Source: Bradyrhizobium sp. 149
GTDB taxonomy: Bacteria; Pseudomonadota; Alphaproteobacteria; Rhizobiales; Xanthobacteraceae
Assembly: GCF_023073915.1 (NCBI RefSeq)
Contig: NZ_JADPKK010000022.1
Coordinates: 1,922,001 to 1,986,000, forward strand
Direction: 5' to 3'
Length of the DNA: 64,000 bases
The notes beneath the pieces are model-generated. The model was not told the DNA's origin, did not search any database, and was given only the letters and a program-made list of their open reading frames with translations. A program made the position numbers and the translations under genes. The stretch's first letter is position 1; the number at the start of each line of letters is the position of its first letter. Shown here piece by piece: positions 39,008 to 48,153 of the stretch.

Positions 39008-40510
39008 CTATTCGCCCTCGTCGCTCGCCAGCACACCTTTCACCGCCCTCGCCCATCCCGCGAGCTTCCGCTCGCGCGTGGCCTGGCTCATCACCGGCTT
39101 GAACCGGTGCTCCAGCCGCCAGTTGTCGGCGAATTTTGTCGGCTCGGGATAGACGCCGGCCTGGAGGCCGGCGAGATAGGCGGCGCCGAGTGCTGTGGTT
39201 TCCTGGATCACGGGGCGGTCGACCGGCGCGTCGAGCAGATCGGCGAGGCGCTGCATGGTCCAGTCGGACGCGGTCATGCCGCCGTCGACGCGGAGCACAA
39301 CGCTGGCGGTTTCCGAACTCGGCCAGTCGGCGCGCATCGCGGCCCAGAGATCAAACGTCTGGTAGCAGACGCTTTCCAGCGCGGCGTGGGCAAGCTCGGC
39401 CGGGCCGGTGTTGCGGGTGAGGCCGAACAGCGCACCGCGCACGCGGGGATTCCAGTACGGCGCGCCCATGCCGACGAAGGCCGGCACGAGATAGACGCTC
39501 TGCATGGAGTCCGACTGATCGGCAAGAGGTCCGGTTTCGGCGGCGTGCTTGATGAGGCCGAGCCCGTCGCGCAGCCACTGCACCGCGGAGCCCGCGACGA
39601 AGATCGAGCCTTCGAGCGCGTAGGTGCGTTTGCCGCCTAGCTGGTAGGCGATGGTGGTGAGCAGCTTGTTCTTCGAGGCCACGGGCGTGGTGCCAGTGTT
39701 GAGCAGCGCGAAGCAGCCGGTGCCGTAGGTCGACTTCATCATGCCCGGGCGGAAGCAGGCCTGGCCGATGGTCGCGGCCTGCTGGTCGCCGGCGATGCCT
39801 GAGATCGCGATGGCGCCGCCGAACAGGTCCGGGGTGCTCTCGCCGAAACGGGCGGAAGAATCCTTCACCTCAGGCAGCATCGAGCGCGGCACGCCGATGA
39901 TCTCCAGCAGCTCATCGTCCCACTGGCCGGTATGGATGTTGAACAGCAGCGTGCGCGAGGCGTTGGTGGCATCGGTAGCGTGCACCTTGCCGCCGGTGAG
40001 GCGCCAGAGCAAATAGCAATCGACGGTGCCGAACATCAGCTCGCCGCGCGCGGCCCGCGCCCGTGCGCCGGGGACATGGTCGAGAATCCAGGCGACCTTG
40101 GTGCCGGAGAAATAGGGATCGATGATCAGGCCGGTCTTTTGCGAGATCACGGGCTCGCGGCCGTCGGCTTTCAGTTTCGCGCAGATGTCGGCGGTGCGGC
40201 GGTCCTGCCAGACGATGGCGCGATGCACGGCCTGCCCCGTGGCGCGGTCCCACACCACGGTGGTCTCGCGCTGGTTGGTGATTCCGATCGCGGCGATGTC
40301 CTTGGCGGTGATGCCGGCCTGCGCGATCGCATCGCGGCAGACCGTCACGGTCGAGGTCCAGATGTCCTCGGGCTCGTGCTCCACCCACCCCGACGCCGGA
40401 AAATGCTGCGGAAATTCGGCTTGCGCCTTCGCCGCAATGGAAATGTCGCTGCGAAACACGATCGCGCGCGAGGAGGTGGTGCCTTGGTCGATGGCAAGGA
40501 CGAAAGACAT
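39008..40510 (-). CDS. glpK: Glycerol kinase
   Basis: A 500-residue FGGY-family kinase phosphorylating glycerol to sn-glycerol 3-phosphate. Visible motifs: FVLAIDQGTTSSRAIVF at the N-terminus, NQRETTVVWDRATGQAV, the glycerol-binding WQDRRTAD and LLWRLTGGKVHATDATNASR, ISGIAGDQQAATIGQACF, GTGCFALLNTG, and VDGGMTASDWTMQ near the C-terminus. The start is Met 40510 rather than the upstream in-frame start at 40543. It is 45 bp upstream of the acylase gene, so read-through is possible, but no functional link is evident. Confidence 0.96.
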   Translation of the reverse strand: MSFVLAIDQGTTSSRAIVFRSDISIAAKAQAEFPQHFPASGWVEHEPEDIWTSTVTVCRDAIAQAGITAKDIAAIGITNQRETTVVWDRATGQAVHRAIVWQDRRTADICAKLKADGREPVISQKTGLIIDPYFSGTKVAWILDHVPGARARAARGELMFGTVDCYLLWRLTGGKVHATDATNASRTLLFNIHTGQWDDELLEIIGVPRSMLPEVKDSSARFGESTPDLFGGAIAISGIAGDQQAATIGQACFRPGMMKSTYGTGCFALLNTGTTPVASKNKLLTTIAYQLGGKRTYALEGSIFVAGSAVQWLRDGLGLIKHAAETGPLADQSDSMQSVYLVPAFVGMGAPYWNPRVRGALFGLTRNTGPAELAHAALESVCYQTFDLWAAMRADWPSSETASVVLRVDGGMTASDWTMQRLADLLDAPVDRPVIQETTALGAAYLAGLQAGVYPEPTKFADNWRLEHRFKPVMSQATRERKLAGWARAVKGVLASDEGE

Positions 40511-40680
40511 GGAAGCGAACCTTGGTGTTCCCCGAGGGATCATTGTGTGGCGCCAAAGGGAGCGGATTGGGGAGGGAAGGTCAAGCCCGCCGCGCTGATC
40601 CAGGCGAGCAAGAACGCATGTGGCAGGGCTAGGACAGAGATTGCGAAAATGCTACATGCCGGGCGGGCAGATGGGGCGGC

Positions 40681-42039
40681 ATGACCTTCACTTCACTTCA
40701 GTTCGGCATCTTCGTCGCGATCGTGTTTGGCATCTATTACCTGCCTTCATTGCGCAGTTTCCAGGTCCCGCTGCTCGTCCTCGCAAGCGTGTTCTTCTAC
40801 GGCTTCGGCCAGCCCGAGTTGCTGCCGCTGCTGCTCGTCGCGGTCCTCGGCACCTATCTCTGCCTGGTGCTTGCCTTCGAGAACCGAACCCTATGGATGC
40901 CGGCCGGCATCGTCTTCAATCTCGGCCTGCTGGCGTTCTTCAAATACAAGTTCCTGTTCGTTGACGCCGCCGCGGCCCATCTGACCGGCGCCGCGCCGGT
41001 CGACTTCCTGCTGCGCTTGCCGCTGCCGATCGGCATCTCGTTCTTCGTCTTCCACAACATCAGCCTGCTGGTGGACCTGACGCGCGAGAAACGCAGCGTG
41101 CGCTTGCGCGAGGTGTTCCTGTACATCATCTTCTTCCCGCAGCTCGTATCCGGCCCGATCACGCGTGCGGCCCAGTTCATGCCGCAGATTGCTCCCAAGC
41201 GGATCAGTGACGTTGCCTTCGTCGAGGCCGCGAAGTGGATTCTGGTCGGCTATTTCTTCAAGCTGTATGTGGCGAACAATCTCAACGAGATGACGTCCTA
41301 TATGGATTTCCCGCTCTACGAGACGCTGCGCACGCAGGATCGCTGGCTGCTGGTGTTCCTCTACAGCTACCAGATTTACGCCGACTTCTTCGGCTACTCG
41401 GCGATCGCGCTCGGCCTCGGCCTGCTGTTCGGCTATCGCCTGCCCGTGAACTTCAACCTGCCCTACATCTCGACCTCGTTCTCGGAGTTCTGGACGCGTT
41501 GGCACATCTCGTTGTCGAGCTGGCTCAGGACCTATTTGTACATTCCGCTCGGCGGCAACCGTCATGGACCGACACGAACCACTCTCAACCTGATGATCGT
41601 GATGACGCTTGGCGGACTCTGGCATGGCGCCAGCCTGAGCTATGCCCTGTGGGGCATGGCGCACGGGTTCCTGCTCGTCCTCGAACGGCCGTTCCTGAGA
41701 CTGCTGGGCGATGGAAACCCCGCGGTGCGGGTGATCCGGATGGGCATCGTCTTCTTCTGCGTCACGATGCTCTGGATCTTCTTCAAGCTGCCGAACTTCG
41801 ACCACGCGCTCAGCTATCTCAAAGGAATGTTCATGGCGACGGACGTGCCCAATCCGCCAAAACTGTTCACCAATCTCGCTTTGCTCTACGCCTTGCCTGT
41901 GATCATCCAGCATGCGGGCATCGGCGCGCTGATCGAAGGCCGGCTGCGGCGATGGGAGCCGTATCTCTATGGCGCGCTCGCGGCGCTCGCCTGTCTCGAA
42001 GCGGGGCCCGACAGCACTTTCATCTACTTCCAGTTCTGA
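40681..42039 (+). CDS. MBOAT family O-acyltransferase (AlgI/DltB-like)
   Basis: A 452-residue polytopic membrane acyltransferase. Catalytic His315 lies in LGGLWHGASLSYALWG. The WTRWHISLSSWLRTYLYIPL segment, followed by GGNRHGPTRT, is characteristic of AlgI-type enzymes, and FFPQLVSGPITRAAQFMPQI is also conserved. These proteins move acetyl groups across the inner membrane to a periplasmic partner that acetylates a polysaccharide. The downstream SGNH-like gene begins one base after the stop and is the likely partner. The acceptor glycan is unknown. Confidence 0.93.
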   Translation: MTFTSLQFGIFVAIVFGIYYLPSLRSFQVPLLVLASVFFYGFGQPELLPLLLVAVLGTYLCLVLAFENRTLWMPAGIVFNLGLLAFFKYKFLFVDAAAAHLTGAAPVDFLLRLPLPIGISFFVFHNISLLVDLTREKRSVRLREVFLYIIFFPQLVSGPITRAAQFMPQIAPKRISDVAFVEAAKWILVGYFFKLYVANNLNEMTSYMDFPLYETLRTQDRWLLVFLYSYQIYADFFGYSAIALGLGLLFGYRLPVNFNLPYISTSFSEFWTRWHISLSSWLRTYLYIPLGGNRHGPTRTTLNLMIVMTLGGLWHGASLSYALWGMAHGFLLVLERPFLRLLGDGNPAVRVIRMGIVFFCVTMLWIFFKLPNFDHALSYLKGMFMATDVPNPPKLFTNLALLYALPVIIQHAGIGALIEGRLRRWEPYLYGALAALACLEAGPDSTFIYFQF

Positions 42040-42040
42040 C

Positions 42041-42946
42041 ATGCAGCAGGATTTTTCGCTTTCATGGCTGGTCAAGTGCGTTGCGGCTGCAGCTGCGCTG
42101 CTGCTGGCCTGCGCCTTCACCACGGCGCGCTTCGGCTCGGCCCTGCAGCAGCCGGCGGTCACGACCCGCGGCGGCAGCCTGATCAGCCTCAACCGCTATG
42201 TGCAGGATCCCACGCCTGATATCGTGCTGGTCGGCAGCTCGATCGCCTGGCGCCTCAAGGAGGAGTATTTCTCGCCTCCGCGCGTCCGCAATCTTGCGCT
42301 GGCGGGCGGCTCGCCGGTGACAGGTCTCGAGATCGTTGCGAACCGGCCGAACCTGCCGAAGATCGTGCTGATCGAGACGAATATCCTGACGCGCGAGTCC
42401 GACAGCGCGCTGATCGAGCGGTTTTCCGGCGGCGCGGGCACCGAAGCGCTGCTGTTGCGCCCGGTGCGAACGGCGATCGCGGGCTATGAAACGTGGAAGC
42501 ACGGTGAACCCAATCCCGCCCGGGCGCGCACCGAGCGAGATCGCCTGCTCAGCCAGCCGCCGAGCACGTTCGACAACAAGGTCTATCTCGACCGTGCGCT
42601 GGAGCAGATGAACGAAGCCGACCCGACCGTGCCGGCACGCGCGAATGTGGTCCGCATCAGGCAGCTCGTCGACGAGCTGCAGCGGCGCGGCGCCCGCGCG
42701 TTTCTGATCCACGTTCCCTTTGCGCCGGAGATCGAAGGCTCCCGCATGGCCCGGATGACCAAAGAGATCCTCGACGAAGCCTTCCCGGATCGCAGGCTTT
42801 GGCTCCCGTTCGATCCGCCGCGAAGCGAGCTGCGTTGGGACGACGGCGTGCACCTCGACGAACGCTCCGCCCTGGTCGTCGTACGCGCCATCGAAAGCGC
42901 CATCGATAGCTCCTTGGCCGAGCGAGACAGCGCGCGCCGCCCGTAG
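42041..42946 (+). CDS. SGNH-hydrolase-like periplasmic protein, probable O-acetylation partner
   Basis: A 301-residue protein with one N-terminal membrane anchor (SLSWLVKCVAAAAALLLACA) and a periplasmic domain. IVLVGSSIAWRLKEEY gives a block I-like nucleophile segment (G-S-S). WDDGVHLDERSALVV near the C-terminus supplies the D-x-x-H block V. LALAGGSPVTGLEI and VLIETNILTRESD resemble the intervening blocks. Such proteins (AlgJ/AlgX, PatB) work with MBOAT transporters. The start ATG 42041 is one base after the MBOAT stop. Weak overall similarity to known members keeps the specific role uncertain. Confidence 0.75.
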   Translation: MQQDFSLSWLVKCVAAAAALLLACAFTTARFGSALQQPAVTTRGGSLISLNRYVQDPTPDIVLVGSSIAWRLKEEYFSPPRVRNLALAGGSPVTGLEIVANRPNLPKIVLIETNILTRESDSALIERFSGGAGTEALLLRPVRTAIAGYETWKHGEPNPARARTERDRLLSQPPSTFDNKVYLDRALEQMNEADPTVPARANVVRIRQLVDELQRRGARAFLIHVPFAPEIEGSRMARMTKEILDEAFPDRRLWLPFDPPRSELRWDDGVHLDERSALVVVRAIESAIDSSLAERDSARRP

Positions 42947-42960
42947 CGGAGGACCGGCGA

Positions 42961-43734
42961 CTACGGCGCCGCCGTGGTCACGCCGCCGTCGATGACGATG
43001 GTCTGTCCGGTCATGAAGCTCGACGCATCCGAGCCGAGGTAGGCCACGGCGCCTGCGATTTCGTCGGGTTCGCCGATGCGGCGGAGCGGCGTGGTGGCAG
43101 TGCGGCGTTTTAGATTCGCCTCGTCTTCCCACAGCGCGCGGGCGAAATCGGTCTTGACGAGGCCCGGCGCGATGCAGTTGACGCGGACGCCTTTCGGACC
43201 CCATTCGCCGGCGAGCGAACGGCACAGCGCGAAGTCGGCAGCCTTGGAGATGCCGTAGGCGCCGATCACGGTGGAGCCGCGCAGGCCGCCGATCGAGGAG
43301 ATGATGACGACCGAGCCCTTGCCGCGCTCGGCCATCTGCGGGATCGCCAGCGCGGAGAGCCAGATGTTGCTCTTGACGTTGCTGCCCATGATCTTGTCGA
43401 AGGCCTCGTCGGTGATGTCGAGCAGCGGGCCGTAGTAAGGATTGACGGCGGCGTTGCAGACCAGGATGTCGATCTTTCCGTAGTGCCTGGTCGCACCCGC
43501 GATCAGCGCCTCGACCTCTTGCTTGCGCGCGATGTTGCAGGGGATGACGGTTGCCTCGCCGCCGGCCGCCTTGATGCCGTCGGCGACCTCCTGGCAGGCC
43601 TCGGCCTTGCGCGATGAGACCACGACCTTGGCGCCGAGCTTTGCGAGCAGCTCGGCGGAGGCGCGGCCAATGCCGCGGCTGGAGCCGGTGACGACGGCGA
43701 CTTTTCCGGTGAGATCGAACGGGGTGTTTTTCAT
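42961..43734 (-). CDS. SDR family NAD(P)-dependent oxidoreductase
   Basis: Classical short-chain dehydrogenase of 257 residues. The cofactor motif is VTGSSRGIGRASAEL (TGxxxGIG). NAAV is at residues 94-97, and the catalytic set is Ser147, Tyr160 and Lys164 (YGISK). PGLVKTDFARALWED follows, and the end is GQTIVIDGGVTT. It is the last gene of the minus-strand pim-like cluster, separated from the acyl-CoA dehydrogenase by a family A repeat. It may act on a hydroxy-acyl or alcohol intermediate; the substrate is inferred only from context. Confidence 0.92.
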   Translation of the reverse strand: MKNTPFDLTGKVAVVTGSSRGIGRASAELLAKLGAKVVVSSRKAEACQEVADGIKAAGGEATVIPCNIARKQEVEALIAGATRHYGKIDILVCNAAVNPYYGPLLDITDEAFDKIMGSNVKSNIWLSALAIPQMAERGKGSVVIISSIGGLRGSTVIGAYGISKAADFALCRSLAGEWGPKGVRVNCIAPGLVKTDFARALWEDEANLKRRTATTPLRRIGEPDEIAGAVAYLGSDASSFMTGQTIVIDGGVTTAAP

Positions 43735-43763
43735 TGGTGTTGCCTCGCTGATTCAACGATCTC

Positions 43764-43850
43764 CGTCATTGCGAGGAGCGAAGCGACGAAGCAATCCAGA
43801 CTGTCGCCGCGGACAGATTTCTGGATTGCTTCGCTTCGCTCGCAATGACG
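43764..43850. repeat. Dispersed hairpin repeat, family A, copy 2 (inverted)
   Basis: Same ends CGTCATTGCGAG / CTCGCAATGACG. Here the long ~36-base arm is on the left and the 30-base arm on the right, so this copy is reversed relative to the one at 35592-35678. The centre (ACTGTCGCCGCGGACAGATT) differs from that of copy 1. Confidence 0.85.
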
Positions 43851-43862
43851 GCGGTGGAGCTG

Positions 43863-45005
43863 TCAGATCAACCCGCCACCATCCGCCACGCGGCGCTGGT
43901 GGTAGTCGGTGTCGCCGAACGAGTTCTCGATCATGGTGAGGCGCTTGAAGTAGTGGCCGATCTTCGCCTCCATGGTCATGCCGATGCCGCCATGGAGCTG
44001 GATCGCCTGCTGTCCGACGAACTTCAGCGACTTGCCGATCTGCACCTTGGCCGCCGCAACCGCGTTGCTGCGCTCCTTGGCGTCCTCGAAATCGCCCGCC
44101 ATGGTCGCAAACATCGACATCGATCTCGCCTGCTCGGTGGCGACGAACATGTCGGCGGCGCGGTGCTGGAGCGACTGGAAGGTGCCGATCGGCACGCCGA
44201 ACTGCTTGCGCGTCTTGATGTACTCGACGGTGGTCTTGAGCGATTCGTCCATCAGGCCGACCGCTTCGGCGCAAAGCGCGATGCGGGCTTCGTCGACCAC
44301 ACGCTCGATCAGCGCGAGCGAATCGTCGGGATTGCCCAGCGCCGCATCGGCACCGACCTCGACGCCGGTGAAGGTGATGTCGGCGGCGTGCAGGCCGTCC
44401 TGGGTGGGATACGATTTCTTGGTGAGGCCCTTGGCGTTGGCCGGCACCAGGAACACGCCGATGCCGCTCTTGTCGCGGCGCTCGCCCCTGGTGCGCGCGG
44501 TCACGATGAGGGTGTCTGCGTTCTCGCCGTTGAGCACGACGAACTTCTCGCCGTCGATGACCCAACCCTCGCCCTTCTTCTTTGCCGTCGTGGTGACGTC
44601 GAACAGATCGTAGCGCGAGTTCTTCTCGAGCTGGGCAAATGCAAGCGTCTTGCTGCCGTCGACGATCCCTGGCACATGCGCGGCCTTCTGCGCATCGCTG
44701 CCCGCATGGCGCAGGAAGCCGCCGCCGATCACGACGGTCGCGAGATAAGGCTCCAGCACCAGCGCCTTGCCGAGCGCTTCCATCACGATCATGGTCTCGA
44801 CGCCGCCGCCGCCGAAGCCGCCATCGGCCTCCGAAAAGGGCAGGCCAAGCAGGCCCTGCTCGGCGAGCTTGCCCCAGACGGCTTTGCTCCAGCCGCCCTT
44901 CTCCTTCATGTACTTCTTGCGGCTCTCGAAATCGTAGGAATCGGTCAGGAGGCCGTCGATGCTTTCCTTGAGAAGCCGTTGCTCCTCGTTCAGATCAAAA
45001 TCCAT
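43863..45005 (-). CDS. pimD: Acyl-CoA dehydrogenase, small-type subunit (PimD-like)
   Basis: A 380-residue flavoprotein of the acyl-CoA dehydrogenase fold, with MDFDLNEEQRLLKESIDGLL at the start, LPFSEADGGFGGGGVETMIV, SRYDLFDVTTTAKKKGEGWV and HGGIGMTMEAKIGHYFKRLT near the end. It lacks the usual strongly conserved flavin loop YQCFGG-type and appears as the divergent second subunit of the PimC/PimD pair that oxidises pimeloyl-CoA in R. palustris. The pairing is inferred from adjacency to the 396-residue dehydrogenase. Confidence 0.85.
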   Translation of the reverse strand: MDFDLNEEQRLLKESIDGLLTDSYDFESRKKYMKEKGGWSKAVWGKLAEQGLLGLPFSEADGGFGGGGVETMIVMEALGKALVLEPYLATVVIGGGFLRHAGSDAQKAAHVPGIVDGSKTLAFAQLEKNSRYDLFDVTTTAKKKGEGWVIDGEKFVVLNGENADTLIVTARTRGERRDKSGIGVFLVPANAKGLTKKSYPTQDGLHAADITFTGVEVGADAALGNPDDSLALIERVVDEARIALCAEAVGLMDESLKTTVEYIKTRKQFGVPIGTFQSLQHRAADMFVATEQARSMSMFATMAGDFEDAKERSNAVAAAKVQIGKSLKFVGQQAIQLHGGIGMTMEAKIGHYFKRLTMIENSFGDTDYHQRRVADGGGLI

Positions 45006-45032
45006 GGTTCTCTACTCTCCCGGTATTGATTT

Positions 45033-45112
45033 CGTCATGCCAGCCTTGTGCCGGGCATCCACGTTCTTCGTGCCGCGAGGCGTGGATGGCCGGGTCAAGC
45101 CCGGCCATGACG
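45033..45112. repeat. Dispersed palindromic repeat, family C
   Basis: CGTCATG...GCCGGGCATCCACG and CGTGGATGGCCGGG...CCATGACG make a nested hairpin that fills the gap between the two acyl-CoA dehydrogenase genes. Confidence 0.75.
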
Positions 45113-45137
45113 GCGAGTGTGTGGTGATAGGGCGCGG

Positions 45138-46328
45138 TCACAGCCCTAGCACCGCCTTGGCGATGATGTTGCGCTGGATCTCGTTGGAGCCGCCGTAGAT
45201 CGAGACCTTGCGGTTGTTGAAGTAGCTCGGCGCGATCTGGGCGGTCCAGTCCATGGCTTCGTTCGAACCGTCGTCGCCGTGCACATCATAGGGTGCTGCG
45301 AACGGGCCGATCACTTCCATCAGCAGCTCGGTGGTGGTCTGCTGGATCTCGGAGCCCTTGATCTTCAGCACGGAGGACGCCGGATTGGGCTTGCCCTTGC
45401 CGTGCTTGCTTTCGTCGGCGACGACGCGGAGCTGCGTGAGCTCGAGCGCCTTGAGCTCGATTTCGCAGGCCGCGAGCTTGTCGCGGAAGGCCGCGTCCTG
45501 GATGATCGGCTTGCCGCCGGATTCGACCTTGGAGGCGAGATCGCGGATGCGGCGCAGCCGCTCCTTCGAGACGCCGACCCGCGCGATGCCGGTGCGCTCA
45601 TTGCCGAGCAGGAATTTCGCGTAATCCCAGCCCTTGTTCTCCTCGCCGATCAGGTTCTCGATGGGCACCTCGACGTCGTCGAAGAACACTTCGTTGACCT
45701 CGGCGCCACCGTCGATGGTCTGGATCGGGCGCACGGTGACGCCCTTCGACTTCATCGAGAACACGATGAAGGAGATGCCCATCTGCTTCTTGGCACTTGG
45801 ATCGGTGCGGCAGAGGCAGAAGATCATGTCGGCGTGCTGGGCGAGCGTGGTCCAGGTCTTCTGGCCGTTGATGATCCACTTGTCGCCCCTGCGCTCGGCC
45901 TTGGTCTTGAGCGAAGCGAGGTCGGAGCCGGAGCCGGGCTCGGAGAAGCCCTGGCACCACCAATCGTCGACATTGGCAATGCGGGGCAGATACTGCTTCT
46001 TCTGCTCTTCGTTGCCGAACGTGTAGATGACGGGGCCAACCATGCTGACGCCGAAGGCGAGCGGCTGCGGCGCCGGATAGGACTGCAGCTCCTCGTTGAA
46101 GATGTAGTGCTGTACGGAGGTCCAGCCGGTGCCGCCATATTGCTTGGGCCAGTGGCTGACGCCCCAGCCTTTCTTGTTGAGGATGCGCCACCATGTCACC
46201 ATCTCGTCCTTTGAGAGGTGGCGGCCCTCGACCAGCTTGCGCCGCGTATCCGGCGGCACGTTGTCGCGGAAGAATGATCGCACTTCCTCGCGAAACGCCT
46301 GCTCTTCTTTCGTGAATGCGAGATCCAT
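45138..46328 (-). CDS. pimC: Acyl-CoA dehydrogenase, large-type subunit (PimC-like)
   Basis: A 396-residue FAD-dependent dehydrogenase. Flavin and substrate segments: WPKQYGGTGWTSVQHYIFNE, CQGFSEPGSGSDLASLKTKA (a standard acyl-CoA dehydrogenase motif), DKWIINGQKTWTT, FDDVEVPIENLIGEENKGWD, and the end KVSIYGGSNEIQRNIIAKAV. It introduces a trans-2,3 double bond into acyl-CoA, passing electrons to ETF. AAGGAGGATCCG before ATG 46328 is a very strong ribosome site. Grouped here with the CoA ligase and fused hydratase/dehydrogenase. Confidence 0.93.
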   Translation of the reverse strand: MDLAFTKEEQAFREEVRSFFRDNVPPDTRRKLVEGRHLSKDEMVTWWRILNKKGWGVSHWPKQYGGTGWTSVQHYIFNEELQSYPAPQPLAFGVSMVGPVIYTFGNEEQKKQYLPRIANVDDWWCQGFSEPGSGSDLASLKTKAERRGDKWIINGQKTWTTLAQHADMIFCLCRTDPSAKKQMGISFIVFSMKSKGVTVRPIQTIDGGAEVNEVFFDDVEVPIENLIGEENKGWDYAKFLLGNERTGIARVGVSKERLRRIRDLASKVESGGKPIIQDAAFRDKLAACEIELKALELTQLRVVADESKHGKGKPNPASSVLKIKGSEIQQTTTELLMEVIGPFAAPYDVHGDDGSNEAMDWTAQIAPSYFNNRKVSIYGGSNEIQRNIIAKAVLGL

Positions 46329-46352
46329 CGGATCCTCCTTGTGAGCCTATTC

Positions 46353-48032
46353 TTATCTTATCGTCGATACGAGTTTCGTTGATTGTGACGGTTTCTGCTG
46401 CTGGCGCAACTCATGGCGCGACAGCTTTCCGACCGGCGTACGCGGCAGATCGTCGACGAATTCGACCTCCGCCGGCAATTCGTGCTTGCCGAGCTTGCCG
46501 GTGAGCTGCGCGCGCAGCTCGTCGAGCGAGAACGGCCTTGCGTCCGGCTTCAGCTTGATGAAAGCCTTGGCGGCTTCGCCGCGGTACTGGTCGGGAATGC
46601 CGAGCACGATCACCTCGTGCACGCCTGATATGGCGTAGATCGCCTGCTCGATCATCTGCGGATAGACGTTGAAGCCGCCGGAGATGATCATGTCCTTCTT
46701 GCGGTCGACCAGGAAGAAATAGCCGTCGGTATCGACATAGCCGATGTCGCCGGTGAGGAAGCGGCCGTCGACGAAGGCCTCCGCGGATCCCTCCGGCTTG
46801 TTCCAGTAGCCTTTGGTGACGTTCGGGCCCTTGATGCGGATCTCGCCGACTTCGCCCGGCGGCAGCACTTTCGTGGGATCTTCTAGCGAGACGACGTCGA
46901 GCTCGATGCCGGGCAGCATCAGGCCGATCGAGCCGGGCTTGTCGGGACCTGTCGGCGGATGGCCGGTGCCGGGCGAGCAGGTTTCGGTCATGCCCCAGCC
47001 GCTGCGGAGCTTCTTGCCGACCTTGCGCTCGAAGAAATTTGCGATCTCCACCGGCAGCGGCGCCCCGCCGGAGCCGATGGTGGCGAGGGAGGAGAAATCG
47101 CGCTTGTCGAGATCGGGAAGGGCTGCGATCGCGATCCACATCGTCGGCACGCCGGGGAAATAGGTCGCGCGCTTGATTTCGATGTCGCGCATCACCGCCT
47201 CCACGTCAAAACGTTGATGCAGCGAGATCAGATGGCCGCGGCTGAGCGAGGACAGCAGCACGACGGTGAGCGCATAGATGTGGAACAGCGGCAGCACGCA
47301 GATCACGCGCTCGACGACGTCGCCGCGCGCAGCACGCGACGGCTTGCCCCAGACGTCGTAGATCGACACGGCCGAGGTGAGATTGCCGTGGGTGAGCATT
47401 GCGCCTTTGGGCAGTCCGGTGGTGCCGCCGGTATATTGCAGCAGGGCGACATCGTCGGCGGTCACGGACGGCCACTGCGTCGGCGCGGTCGCGCCTTCGA
47501 CGAAGGTCCTGAAGGTAGCGACGCGGGGATCGCTGGGAATCGCAGCCTGCGGCGTGCCGACCTTGCCCCAATGATCGTCCTCGCAGACGACCAGGCGATC
47601 AATCAGACCCTTTTCCAGGAATTTCAGCGCGGTCGGCAGCAGCGCCGCGAGGTTGGAGGTGACGAGCAGGCGCGAACCGGAATCGGAGATCTTGTGCGTC
47701 AGCGCGATCTCGCCGTCGAGCGGAGACAGATGCGCGACGCGGGCGCCGGCCTTCAGCGCGCCGAAAAAATTAACGGGGTGATCCGGCGTATTGCCGAGGA
47801 ACAGCGCGATGGATGTGTTCTTCCCGCAGCCAGCGCGCAGGAACGCGGCAGCTGCACGCTCCGCCATGACGGCGAGCTCGGCGTAGGTGATCGGCCGGTC
47901 GCGGAATTCCAGCGCAGTGCGCGGACCGTACTCGGCGGCGGCTTTTGCCAGCAGGTCAGGCAGCGAGCCCTGGACGACGGTGTCGTCCCAACGCACGCCT
48001 TCGGGATAAAACTGTTCGCCGGGGTGGGTCAT
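46353..48032 (-). CDS. pimA: Acyl/dicarboxylate-CoA ligase (PimA-like)
   Basis: A 559-residue AMP-forming ligase. The ATP motif is YTGGTTGLPKGA (~200-211). Motif GWGMTETCSPGTGHPP follows, then VDGRFLTGDIGYVDTDGYFF, the hinge DRKKDMIISGGFNVYP and the C-terminal lysine PVGKLSRHELR. It activates a free acid to its CoA thioester at the entry of beta-oxidation. Order and neighbours match R. palustris pimFA(B)CD, where PimA acts on dicarboxylic and fatty acids; the substrate range here is inferred from that. AAGGA precedes ATG 48032. Confidence 0.92.
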   Translation of the reverse strand: MTHPGEQFYPEGVRWDDTVVQGSLPDLLAKAAAEYGPRTALEFRDRPITYAELAVMAERAAAAFLRAGCGKNTSIALFLGNTPDHPVNFFGALKAGARVAHLSPLDGEIALTHKISDSGSRLLVTSNLAALLPTALKFLEKGLIDRLVVCEDDHWGKVGTPQAAIPSDPRVATFRTFVEGATAPTQWPSVTADDVALLQYTGGTTGLPKGAMLTHGNLTSAVSIYDVWGKPSRAARGDVVERVICVLPLFHIYALTVVLLSSLSRGHLISLHQRFDVEAVMRDIEIKRATYFPGVPTMWIAIAALPDLDKRDFSSLATIGSGGAPLPVEIANFFERKVGKKLRSGWGMTETCSPGTGHPPTGPDKPGSIGLMLPGIELDVVSLEDPTKVLPPGEVGEIRIKGPNVTKGYWNKPEGSAEAFVDGRFLTGDIGYVDTDGYFFLVDRKKDMIISGGFNVYPQMIEQAIYAISGVHEVIVLGIPDQYRGEAAKAFIKLKPDARPFSLDELRAQLTGKLGKHELPAEVEFVDDLPRTPVGKLSRHELRQQQKPSQSTKLVSTIR

Positions 48033-48054
48033 GGATTCCTTGAGCCACAGAAAC

Positions 48055-48134
48055 CGTCATTCCGGGGCGGCTGGAAGAGCCGAACCCGGAATCTCGAGGT
48101 TCCGGGTTCGCCCTTCGGGCGCCCCGGAACGACA
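48055..48134. repeat. Dispersed palindromic repeat, family D
   Basis: CGTCATTCCGGGGCG at one end and CGCCCCGGAACGAC at the other enclose a second hairpin (CGAACCCGGAA / TTCCGGGTTCG). It fills the gap between the pimF-like and pimA-like genes. Confidence 0.8.
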
Positions 48135-48153
48135 TAAGCGGCAGCAGCCGCCA

